Part shown: positions 1 to 6,139 of the stretch, in pieces
Layout: each line of letters begins with the position of its first letter
Numbering within the stretch: the stretch's first letter is position 1
NCBI GenBank assembly: GCA_031554725.1
Contig: JAVBUZ010000184.1
Coordinates: 1 to 7,529, forward strand
Source of the DNA: JAVBUZ01 sp031554725
GTDB taxonomy: Bacteria; Bacillota; Clostridia; Lachnospirales; Lachnospiraceae
Length of the DNA: 7,529 bases
Reading direction: 5' to 3'
Position numbers and translations under genes: made by a program
The notes under the pieces: generated by a model
What the model was told of the DNA's origin: nothing
The model's database searches: none
The model's input: the letters and a program-made list of their open reading frames with translations, nothing else

Positions 1-1341
1 GGAAAAACCACAGTAGCAATGCATCGAATTTCTTATATTCTTTACAATTATAAAGAACGCTTTATGTCCAATGAGTTTTGTATTATTGGTGGCAATGATG
101 TACTGCTTGAATATATTACCAGTGGCTTGCCTGTGCTAGATTTACCAGATATTAAGCAAAAACGTATGGATGTTATGCTAGTACACCTACTAGGAAAAGA
201 ATGGAAGAAAAAACAGAAAGTAATCGACTTTACAAAGGATGCTCCTATTAGAAGTAAAATAGATTTCATGCTGGAACTAGAATTATTTCTAATGAAGAAA
301 AAGGAGGAGTATGTGGATTGCTCGCCTCTTGTAGATAAACAGCTTGGAACGATTCTCTCTAAGACAAACAATGAGCGACTTTTTGCGGAAAATCCAGATT
401 TTAGTGCGGTTCGCCTTTTAAAGACCCTGGAAGAAAGAATGAGAGACCGGATTAAGTTTCTTTCACCTGACGGAGAGAAGGAATTTTGTAGTGCCAAGCT
501 TAAACAATATAGGGATTACTTTAAAAATAAAATTCCCAAGGAAAGCATTTATGAGCTCTATCAAATGTTTTTAGAGGAATATACAAGTAACCACCCAGAA
601 AGCATTGATTTGGCAGAGCATGGAATGCATGCGGCAGCAGGAGAGTACGATATCTATGATATATCAGCATTGTTAATGATTCAATATCGCATTACCAGAA
701 AAGCCGAGGACGAAGAGTTTGGTCAAATATTTATCGATGAAGCCCAGGATTTTGGTATTACCCCTTACTATGCACTAAGACGAGTTCTGCCCAAATGCTA
801 TTTTACGATTATGGGTGATGTGTCCCAGAACATTAACTTTGATACGGGCATGAATGACTGGGAGGATATGCGCAAGTGGATGATAAAGGGTGAAAAGGAT
901 GAGTTTAGGCTGCTCTCTAAGAGCTACCGAAACACCATCGAAATATCAGAGTTTGCTGGTACAATCCTGGAAAAGGCTTCTTTTGGGAGATACAAAATTG
1001 AACCAGTTATTAGACATGGAATACCAGTACAAAATGTATTTAGACCAAGTGAGGAAGCTCTTTATAAAGAAGCAGTGTCAATTATACAAAAGGCAGAGGA
1101 GAATGGTTACCGTAGTATTGCTGTTATTTGTAAAGATGACAAAGAAGCAGAATTTATGAAGAATTGGCTAGAGGACACAACGGTTCTTCCGATTAGACTA
1201 ACCAAGGGACTAGAATTTGATGTGGTAGTTCTTTGGAACATAGATGTTGAAAAGCAGATGAGGGAGCAAAGTCAGGCAAAATTGCTCTATGTGGCGGCAA
1301 CACGGGCTTTACATGAATTGCACATATTGCGTATACAATAA
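1..1341 (+). CDS. helD: HelD-like UvrD/Rep superfamily 1 ATPase, 5'-truncated by window edge
   Basis: The reading frame is open from the first base and encodes 446 residues, beginning with GKTT, the tail of a Walker A motif, so the true start lies upstream. Known HelD proteins use ATP hydrolysis to pry stalled RNA polymerase off DNA; they lack the strand-unwinding role of true UvrD. Visible motifs, numbered from the window edge: GKTTVAMHRISYILY (1-15, motif I), DEAQDFG (246-252, motif II, Walker B), GDVSQNI (272-278, motif III), LSKSYRNT (305-312, motif IV), TKGLEFDVVV (401-410, motif V) and YVAATRA (430-436, motif VI, arginine finger R435). The 'ALHRIAYLLY'-like run after Walker A and the long stretch before motif II are typical of HelD rather than UvrD/PcrA. 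The missing part should be the N-terminal coiled-coil arm that enters the polymerase secondary channel. The protein ends only five residues after HELHI, so the C-terminus appears complete. The stop codon is 7 bases from the NrdR box of the next gene. Confidence 0.88.
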   Translation, partial: GKTTVAMHRISYILYNYKERFMSNEFCIIGGNDVLLEYITSGLPVLDLPDIKQKRMDVMLVHLLGKEWKKKQKVIDFTKDAPIRSKIDFMLELELFLMKKKEEYVDCSPLVDKQLGTILSKTNNERLFAENPDFSAVRLLKTLEERMRDRIKFLSPDGEKEFCSAKLKQYRDYFKNKIPKESIYELYQMFLEEYTSNHPESIDLAEHGMHAAAGEYDIYDISALLMIQYRITRKAEDEEFGQIFIDEAQDFGITPYYALRRVLPKCYFTIMGDVSQNINFDTGMNDWEDMRKWMIKGEKDEFRLLSKSYRNTIEISEFAGTILEKASFGRYKIEPVIRHGIPVQNVFRPSEEALYKEAVSIIQKAEENGYRSIAVICKDDKEAEFMKNWLEDTTVLPIRLTKGLEFDVVVLWNIDVEKQMREQSQAKLLYVAATRALHELHILRIQ

Positions 1342-1348
1342 CATGTAT

Positions 1349-1364
1349 ACACAATATGTTGTGT
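1349..1364. promoter_or_regulatory. NrdR box upstream of nrdD
   Basis: ACACAATATGTTGTGT is an imperfect palindrome with perfect 6-base arms (ACACAA/TTGTGT). It matches the NrdR-box consensus ACACWATATATWGTGT at 15 of 16 positions. NrdR is the ATP/dATP-sensing repressor of ribonucleotide reductase genes, and its boxes normally sit at or near their promoters. This one ends 7 bases before the -35 hexamer and lies in front of nrdD, so location and motif agree. NrdR boxes usually come in pairs about three helical turns apart. Here the best second candidate, 1333-1348, abuts the first and matches only about 11 of 16 positions, so the pair is not convincing. Confidence 0.8.
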
Positions 1365-1371
1365 CTGGACG

Positions 1372-1400
1372 TTGACTTTCCTACTACAAGATGATACACT
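1372..1400 (+). promoter_or_regulatory. sigma-A-type promoter of nrdD
   Basis: TTGACT (1372-1377, 5 of 6 to the -35 consensus) is followed by a 17-base spacer and TACACT (1395-1400, 4 of 6). An extended -10 TGA at 1392-1394 strengthens it. Transcription would begin near 1407, leaving a leader of about 97 bases before nrdD. The NrdR box sits just upstream. Confidence 0.7.
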
Positions 1401-1411
1401 GATTTCGTGGG

Positions 1412-1464
1412 TGTGATGGATAAATTAGGCAGAAAGCGATACCTTATTTTATCCGAATATCACA
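1412..1464 (+). other. long stem-loop in the nrdD leader RNA
   Basis: TGTGATGGATAAA (1412-1424) pairs with TTTATCC (1448-1454) and ATCACA (1459-1464). This gives 13 base pairs interrupted by a 4-base bulge (1455-1458), around a 23-base loop. No run of T follows, so it is not a simple terminator. Part of the loop and right arm (1441-1448, ACCTTATT) can instead pair with AATAA and GGT at 1471-1482, just before the ribosome binding site, giving a competing fold. No known riboswitch class was recognised. Function unknown. Confidence 0.4.
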
Positions 1465-1503
1465 TGCAAGAATAAGATAGGTACAAAAGAGGGAGGTTTC
1501 ATA

Positions 1504-3894
1504 ATGTTTCAGGTTATAAAAAGGGATGGAGAAAAGGCGGATTTTACTCTGACCAAAATCAACGATGCTATTATGAAGGCATTTAATGCAACACATGTAT
1601 ATTATACAAATGAAATAGTGGATTTGTTATCACTCCGTGTAACAGCGCAATTTCAAGAAAAAGTAAAAGACAACGCAGTACATGTGGAAGCGATTCAAGA
1701 TAGCGTAGAAAAGGTTTTGGGTCAGGCTGGCTATGAAGAGGCAGCTAAAGCTTATATTCTTTATCGTAAACAACGTGAAAAAATGCGCATTATGAAATCT
1801 ACGATTTTGGATTATAAAGAAGTAGTAAATGGCTATGTAAAGGTAGAGGACTGGAGAGTAAAAGAAAACTCTACAGTTACTTATTCTGTAGGAGGTCTTA
1901 TTTTAAGTAACTCTGGCGCAGTAACAGCTAATTACTGGCTTTCAGAAATTTATGATGAGGAAATAGCAGACGCACATAGAAATGCAGATATTCATATCCA
2001 TGATTTATCTATGCTTACAGGTTATTGTGCAGGTTGGTCTTTGAAACAACTCATTACAGAAGGTTTAGGCGGTATTACAGGTAAAATTACGTCCGCACCT
2101 GCTAGACATCTATCTGTATTATGCAATCAAATGGTTAACTTCCTTGGAATTATGCAAAACGAATGGGCAGGAGCACAGGCGTTTTCTTCTTTCGATACCT
2201 ATTTAGCACCATTTGTAAAAGTGGATAATCTATCTTATTTTGAAGTGAAAAAATGCATTGAGGCCTGGATCGACGGTGTAAATACTCCTAGCAGATGGGG
2301 AACACAGGCACCATTTTCTAATATTACTTTGGACTGGACGGTTCCAGATGATTTAGCAGAGCTACCAGCACTTGTTGGTGGAAAAGAAATGAACTTTAAA
2401 TACAAAGACTGTAAAGCAGAGATGGATATGGTTAATAAAGCCTTTATCGAAACAATGATAGAGGGTGACTCCAATGGACGTGGCTTCCAGTATCCAATTC
2501 CTACCTATTCTATTACGAAAGATTTTGATTGGTCAGACAACGAAAACAATAGAATGCTTTTTGAAATGACAGCAAAATATGGTACACCATATTTTTCAAA
2601 CTATATTAATTCAGATATGGAGCCAAGTGATGTACGTAGTATGTGTTGCCGCTTACGTCTTGACTTAAGAGAACTTCGTAAGAAGACTGGTGGTTTCTTT
2701 GGCTCTGGTGAAAGCACTGGTAGTGTGGGTGTTGTAACCATTAATATGCCTAGAATTGCTTATTTGGCAGCTAGCAAGGATGAATTTTATACTCGTTTAA
2801 ATCATATGATGGATTTAGCGGCTCGTTCACTTAAAATCAAAAGAGGCGTTATTACAAAGCTTCTTGATGAAGGACTATATCCATACACCAAAAGATATTT
2901 AGGTTCTTTTGAAAGTCATTTTTCTACCATCGGTCTAATTGGTATGAACGAAGTAGGTCTAAATGCAAACTGGCTACGTGCAGATATGACAGATGAAAGA
3001 ACTCAGGAGTTTACAAAAGAAGTTCTAAATCATATGAGAAATAGACTTTCCGATTATCAGGAGATATACGGAGATTTATATAACTTAGAAGCAACACCAG
3101 CAGAAAGCACCACTTATCGTTTGGCAAAACATGATAGAAAACGTTGGCCAATGATTAAGACAGCAGGAAAGCAAGGAGATGTACCTTACTATACCAATTC
3201 TTCTCATTTGCCAGTTGAGTTTACCGCCGATATCTTTGATGCTTTGGATATTCAAGATGAATTACAAAGCTTATATACATCAGGGACTGTATTCCACGGC
3301 TTCCTAGGTGAAAAATTGCCAGATTGGAAAGCAGCAGCAAAGCTAGTTAAAAAGATTGCAGACAACTATAAGCTACCTTACTATACCATTTCTCCGACCT
3401 ATTCTATTTGTAAGGAACATGGATATTTAGCAGGAGAAATTTTAGAATGTCCACATTGTGGCGCAAAAACAGAGGTTTACAGCCGTATTACAGGTTATTA
3501 TAGACCTGTACAAAACTGGAATGATGGAAAATTACAAGAATATCGTAATCGTACAGAATATGATGTTGAAAACTCCAGCTTGAAGAAGCCAGTAGTTAGC
3601 ATGGTAACCTTATCTAATTATGCAGAAGATGTAAATGTATCTGTAGAAGCACCACAGGATGTAAAGTACCTTTTTACAACCAAGACCTGTCCAAACTGCA
3701 AATTGGCTAAGAAATACCTAAAAAATATGAAATATGTTGTCATTGATGCAGAAGAAAACATGGAGCTGGCATCCAAATATGGAATCATGCAAGCACCAAC
3801 TTTAGTTGTGGTTGATGGTGACAATTTTAAGAAGTATGTAAATGCATCAAATATTAAGAAGTACGTTGACCAGTGCGTACTTGCTAATGTATAA
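1504..3894 (+). CDS. nrdD: anaerobic (class III) ribonucleoside-triphosphate reductase with fused C-terminal redoxin domain
   Basis: This 796-residue protein reduces ribonucleoside triphosphates to deoxyribonucleotides without oxygen, using a glycyl radical installed by the radical-SAM activase NrdG. An ATP-cone allosteric domain fills about residues 1-93 (VIKRDGEKADFTLTKINDAI). The catalytic barrel carries YCAGW with C175 and the MCCRLRLDL segment with C381/C382, the expected active-site cysteines. A zinc-site-like C636-x2-H639 and C649-PH-C652 precede the glycyl-radical loop RITGYYRPV, radical glycine G664, followed by WNDGK. Residues about 718-796 form a thioredoxin/glutaredoxin-like domain with CPNC (C729, C732) and a cis-proline segment QAPTLVV (P765). 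This suggests that electrons come from a fused redoxin, as in the redoxin-dependent NrdD subgroup, rather than from formate. The ATG follows GAGGGAGGT (1489-1497) at good spacing. nrdG, commonly the next gene, is absent here. Confidence 0.96.
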   Translation: MFQVIKRDGEKADFTLTKINDAIMKAFNATHVYYTNEIVDLLSLRVTAQFQEKVKDNAVHVEAIQDSVEKVLGQAGYEEAAKAYILYRKQREKMRIMKSTILDYKEVVNGYVKVEDWRVKENSTVTYSVGGLILSNSGAVTANYWLSEIYDEEIADAHRNADIHIHDLSMLTGYCAGWSLKQLITEGLGGITGKITSAPARHLSVLCNQMVNFLGIMQNEWAGAQAFSSFDTYLAPFVKVDNLSYFEVKKCIEAWIDGVNTPSRWGTQAPFSNITLDWTVPDDLAELPALVGGKEMNFKYKDCKAEMDMVNKAFIETMIEGDSNGRGFQYPIPTYSITKDFDWSDNENNRMLFEMTAKYGTPYFSNYINSDMEPSDVRSMCCRLRLDLRELRKKTGGFFGSGESTGSVGVVTINMPRIAYLAASKDEFYTRLNHMMDLAARSLKIKRGVITKLLDEGLYPYTKRYLGSFESHFSTIGLIGMNEVGLNANWLRADMTDERTQEFTKEVLNHMRNRLSDYQEIYGDLYNLEATPAESTTYRLAKHDRKRWPMIKTAGKQGDVPYYTNSSHLPVEFTADIFDALDIQDELQSLYTSGTVFHGFLGEKLPDWKAAAKLVKKIADNYKLPYYTISPTYSICKEHGYLAGEILECPHCGAKTEVYSRITGYYRPVQNWNDGKLQEYRNRTEYDVENSSLKKPVVSMVTLSNYAEDVNVSVEAPQDVKYLFTTKTCPNCKLAKKYLKNMKYVVIDAEENMELASKYGIMQAPTLVVVDGDNFKKYVNASNIKKYVDQCVLANV

Positions 3895-3895
3895 T
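3866..3895 (+). promoter_or_regulatory. sigma-A-type promoter of pyrF, overlapping the end of nrdD
   Basis: TTGACC (3866-3871, 5 of 6) and a perfect TATAAT (3890-3895) are separated by 18 bases. The -10 box spans the nrdD stop codon. Transcription would start near 3902 and give pyrF its own leader of about 60 bases. The match is strong, but the element lies in coding sequence and has not been tested. Confidence 0.6.
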
Positions 3896-3911
3896 AGAAT
3901 AGTTAAAATGA

Positions 3912-3941
3912 TAAGGCGTTGCACTCGTGTTCAACGCCTTA
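3912..3941 (+). other. GC-rich stem-loop between nrdD and pyrF
   Basis: TAAGGCGTTG (3912-3921) pairs perfectly with CAACGCCTTA (3932-3941) across a 10-base loop. There is no T tract after it (AACTACGG follows), so termination by the intrinsic route would be weak. If pyrF is transcribed from the promoter ending at 3895, this hairpin lies about 10 bases from the 5' end of its mRNA, where such structures can slow decay. It could also protect the 3' end of nrdD mRNA. No PyrR-binding loop was recognised. Confidence 0.6.
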
Positions 3942-3961
3942 ACTACGGAAAGGATTAGAAA

Positions 3962-4888
3962 ATGATTAACAAACTAATTGAAAACATCCAAAAAACAGGA
4001 GCACCAATTGTAGTAGGCTTGGATCCTATGATGAACTTTGTGCCAGAGCATATCTTAAAGGCAGCATTTGCAGAACACGGTGAAACACTTGCAGGTGCAG
4101 CAGAAGCTATCTGGCAATACAACAAAGGAATTATTGATGCTACTTATGATTTAATACCAGCAGTAAAACCACAGATTGCTATGTACGAGCAGTTTGGTAT
4201 CGAAGGTATGATAGCATTTAAGAAAACCGTAGATTACTGTAAGGAAAAAGGTTTGGTAGTCATTGGAGATATAAAAAGAGGGGATATCGGTTCAACCTCA
4301 GAAGCATATGCAATTGGACATGTTGGAAAAGTAACGGTGGGAAGTAATTCATACTATGGATTTAATGAAGATTTTGTCACTGTTAATCCATACCTTGGCT
4401 CTGACGGAATAAATCCTTTTATTAAGGTTTGCAAGGAAGAAAACAAGGGTATGTTTATTCTAGTTAAGACTTCAAACCCAAGCAGTGGAGAATTCCAGGA
4501 TCAGTTAATAGATGGAAAGCCTCTATATGAAATGGTTGGAGAAAAAGTAGACCAGTGGGGAAGAGAGCATATGGGCGACTCTTATAGCTACATTGGTGCA
4601 GTGGTTGGAGCAACCTACCCTGAACAAGGAAAAATTCTTCGTAAAGTAATGCCTAAAACCTTCATCCTAGTACCTGGCTATGGAGCACAGGGCGGAAAAG
4701 GAGCTGACTTAGTTCACTTCTTTAATGAAGATGGACTTGGAGCAATTATCAATTCTTCAAGAGGAATTATCGCAGCGTATCAGATGGAGCAATATAAATC
4801 CTTTGGCGCAGAAAATTACGCAGCGGCATCAAGACAGGCTGTTATAGATATGAGAGAAGATATTGCACAGGCACTAGCGAATAGATAA
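3962..4888 (+). CDS. pyrF: orotidine 5'-phosphate decarboxylase, type 2
   Basis: PyrF converts orotidine 5'-monophosphate to UMP and CO2, the last step of de novo pyrimidine synthesis, in the cytosol. The 308 residues fit the longer type 2 family; the classic short form is about 230-240 residues. The barrel shows VVGLDP (17-22), the catalytic DIKRGD array (D103, K105, D108) followed by IGSTSEAY, VKTSNPSSGEFQD (168-180), VPGYGAQGG (238-246) and the phosphate-gripping SSRGI (265-269, R267). All expected catalytic residues are present. The ATG at 3962 has AGGA (3951-3954) 7 bases upstream. A dedicated promoter appears to overlap the end of nrdD. Its pathway partner pyrE lies about 1.25 kb downstream, separated by the RhuM-family gene; pyrK and pyrD, common neighbours in Clostridia, are not in the window. 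Confidence 0.96.
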   Translation: MINKLIENIQKTGAPIVVGLDPMMNFVPEHILKAAFAEHGETLAGAAEAIWQYNKGIIDATYDLIPAVKPQIAMYEQFGIEGMIAFKKTVDYCKEKGLVVIGDIKRGDIGSTSEAYAIGHVGKVTVGSNSYYGFNEDFVTVNPYLGSDGINPFIKVCKEENKGMFILVKTSNPSSGEFQDQLIDGKPLYEMVGEKVDQWGREHMGDSYSYIGAVVGATYPEQGKILRKVMPKTFILVPGYGAQGGKGADLVHFFNEDGLGAIINSSRGIIAAYQMEQYKSFGAENYAAASRQAVIDMREDIAQALANR

Positions 4889-4894
4889 AACATG

Positions 4895-4930
4895 TTGAGA
4901 TTATAAATTAAAGTCCTATAACAGTTATAG
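4895..4930 (+). promoter_or_regulatory. candidate promoter with palindrome over the -10 box, RhuM-family gene
   Basis: TTGAGA (4895-4900, 5 of 6) is followed after 16 bases by TATAAC (4917-4922, 5 of 6). The -10 box sits inside a perfect 15-base palindrome, CTATAAC-A-GTTATAG (4916-4930), placed where a repressor would block polymerase. A start near 4929 leaves a leader of about 55 bases. The same bases also form the left arm of the hairpin after pyrF. The RhuM-family protein has an N-terminal helix-turn-helix-like segment, so self-regulation is possible, but that is inference. Confidence 0.4.
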
Positions 4931-4954
4931 CAATATGATTGATATAGGACTTTT
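4910..4954 (+). terminator. terminator-like inverted repeat after pyrF
   Basis: AAAGTCCTATA (4910-4920) pairs perfectly over 11 bases with TATAGGACTTT (4943-4953), then one more T follows. The loop is long (22 bases) and only four pairs are GC, so strength is uncertain. The A-start and T-end arms could terminate in either direction. The structure would form only in transcripts reading through from pyrF, because the predicted start of the next gene's transcript lies inside the loop. Confidence 0.5.
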
Positions 4955-4984
4955 AAAAAGTATCGCAAAAGTAGAGGTGTAAGG

Positions 4985-6022
4985 GTGGCAAAGAAAAAGA
5001 ATGAAGTTACAATTCTCAGGTCTTCAGCAGCGGAATATTTAACATTTTTGACAGCTACAGGCCAAGGTGATGTAAATGCTATCTATGCAGATGAAAATGT
5101 TTGGCTCACTCAAAAAATGATGGGTCTCCTTTATGATGTGGAATCACATACGATTAACTATCATTTACAAAAAGCATTTAAAAGTGGCGAATTAGAGGAA
5201 AAAGCAGTTACTCGAATATTTCGAGTAACTGCCAGTGATGGAAAAGAATATGACACAAAGCACTATAATTTGAAAGCGATAATTTCGGTGGGAAACAAAG
5301 TGGACTCTCCAAGATCGGTACAATTTCGAAAATGGGCGAATGATATAATTGAACAGTATACGATTAAAGGCTTTGTTATGGATGATGAACGTCTAAAAAA
5401 TGGTGGAACTGTACTTACAAAAGATTATTTTGAAGAGCAGTTACAAAGAATACGTGAAATTCGTTTATCTGAAAGAAGATTTTATCAAAAAATCACAGAT
5501 ATATATGCTACTAGCATAGACTATGATCCGAGAGCAAACCTTACCTGTGCATTTTTTGCTAAGGTACAAAATCAGCTACACTGGGCAATTCATGGAGAAA
5601 CAGCAGCAGAAGTAATCTATCACCGTGCAAATAGTGAAAAAGAAAATATGGGACTAACGACATGGAAGGATGCCCCGGAGGGAAAGATTCAGAAATTTGA
5701 TGTGGTTGTTGCAAAAAACTATTTATCAGAAAAAGAGCTTACGGCCATGTCTAGAATAGTGAATGCCTATCTTGATTTAGCAGAAATGAGAGCAGAAGAA
5801 CAGATTCCTATGACAATGGAGGATTGGGGAAAACAATTTGAAGGGATACTACGTTTGTCAAAAAAGGAAATATTGACTAATGCAGGAACGATTTCAGCAG
5901 AAATAGCAAAGCAACATGCAGAAGCTGAGTTTGAAAAATACAGAATTAGGCAAGATCAATTATTTGAAAGTGATTTTGATCGATTTTTAGAAGATGCAGG
6001 AGAGTACATTGCTGGTGACTGA
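4985..6022 (+). CDS. RhuM-family protein (virulence RhuM family), accessory gene
   Basis: This intact 345-residue protein is recognisable by its conserved blocks as a member of the RhuM family, named for a gene of Salmonella pathogenicity island 3. Blocks: VWLTQKMMGLLYDVESHTINYHLQKAF (39-65, helix-turn-helix-like), FRVTASDGKEYDTKHYNLKAIISVG (79-103), QFRKWANDIIEQYTIKGFVMDDERL (113-137), RLSERRFYQKITDIYATSIDYDP (160-182), FFAKVQNQLHWAIHGETAAEVI (190-211, H199 and H203) and MTMEDW (276-281). The biochemical activity of the family is not settled. DNA binding is suggested by the N-terminus, and homologues often sit inside type I restriction-modification loci. Here it is alone, between pyrF and pyrE, without hsd genes. 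The chosen start is GTG, with AGAGGTG (4973-4979) 5 bases upstream; no ATG fits better because family similarity starts early. The next gene has its own promoter. No membrane segment or signal peptide is seen. Confidence 0.85.
   Translation: MAKKKNEVTILRSSAAEYLTFLTATGQGDVNAIYADENVWLTQKMMGLLYDVESHTINYHLQKAFKSGELEEKAVTRIFRVTASDGKEYDTKHYNLKAIISVGNKVDSPRSVQFRKWANDIIEQYTIKGFVMDDERLKNGGTVLTKDYFEEQLQRIREIRLSERRFYQKITDIYATSIDYDPRANLTCAFFAKVQNQLHWAIHGETAAEVIYHRANSEKENMGLTTWKDAPEGKIQKFDVVVAKNYLSEKELTAMSRIVNAYLDLAEMRAEEQIPMTMEDWGKQFEGILRLSKKEILTNAGTISAEIAKQHAEAEFEKYRIRQDQLFESDFDRFLEDAGEYIAGD
5204..5232. repeat. perfect 13-bp inverted repeat inside the RhuM-family gene
   Basis: GCAGTTACTCGAA (5204-5216) and TTCGAGTAACTGC (5220-5232) are exact reverse complements separated by TAT. 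The hairpin lies in codons 74-83, which encode AVTRIFRVTA, itself nearly mirror-symmetric. The segment is in a conserved part of the family, so coding constraint contributes. No T run follows, so it is not an ordinary terminator. It is the longest perfect inverted repeat I noticed in the window. Confidence 0.9.
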
Positions 6023-6059
6023 TAGGGGCAGAGACTAGATATTTAAAATTATTTCTTGG

Positions 6060-6088
6060 TTGAAAGCAACAATATGACATGCTATACT
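6060..6088 (+). promoter_or_regulatory. strong sigma-A-type promoter of pyrE
   Basis: TTGAAA (6060-6065, 5 of 6), a 17-base spacer and TATACT (6083-6088, 5 of 6), with an extended -10 TGC at 6080-6082. The start would fall near 6095, giving a leader of about 45 bases that contains the small palindrome TCAAT-C-ATTGA (6105-6115). This uncouples pyrE from the RhuM-family gene upstream. No PyrR-type attenuator fits in so short a leader. Confidence 0.75.
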
Positions 6089-6139
6089 TTAAAAGGTATA
6101 TTTTTCAATCATTGATTAAAATAAGGAGATAATAGATAA

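Noticed and set aside
48..497. 149-codon open frame on the minus strand, inside the helD-like gene
   Set aside because: It lies antisense to clear ATPase coding sequence, has a low-complexity Ser/Phe-rich product and no recognisable domain.
890..1159. 89-codon frame on the plus strand, out of frame within the helD-like gene
   Set aside because: The overlapping frame carries the conserved SYRNT motif of the ATPase; this one shows no family features and no ribosome binding site.
1396..1414. ACAC...GTGT spacing after the nrdD promoter as a second NrdR box
   Set aside because: The arms are 19 bases end to end rather than 16 and the AT core is missing; the 16-mer match is poor.
2235..2474. minus-strand open frame within nrdD
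   Set aside because: It is a shadow of the conserved catalytic barrel of NrdD; the product has no coherent features. The minus-strand frames at 3618-3824 and 6454-6696 are rejected for the same reason.
4889..4984. riboswitch or PyrR attenuator in the pyr intergenic regions
   Set aside because: No PyrR-binding loop sequence or known riboswitch core was found in 3895-3961, 4889-4984 or 6023-6139; simple promoters and hairpins explain these gaps.
4931..6077. CAATATGA at 4931-4938 and again at 6070-6077, flanking the RhuM-family gene as a possible target-site duplication
   Set aside because: Eight AT-rich bases can recur by chance in two flanks of this size, the contexts do not align further without a gap, and no transposase or inverted ends are present.
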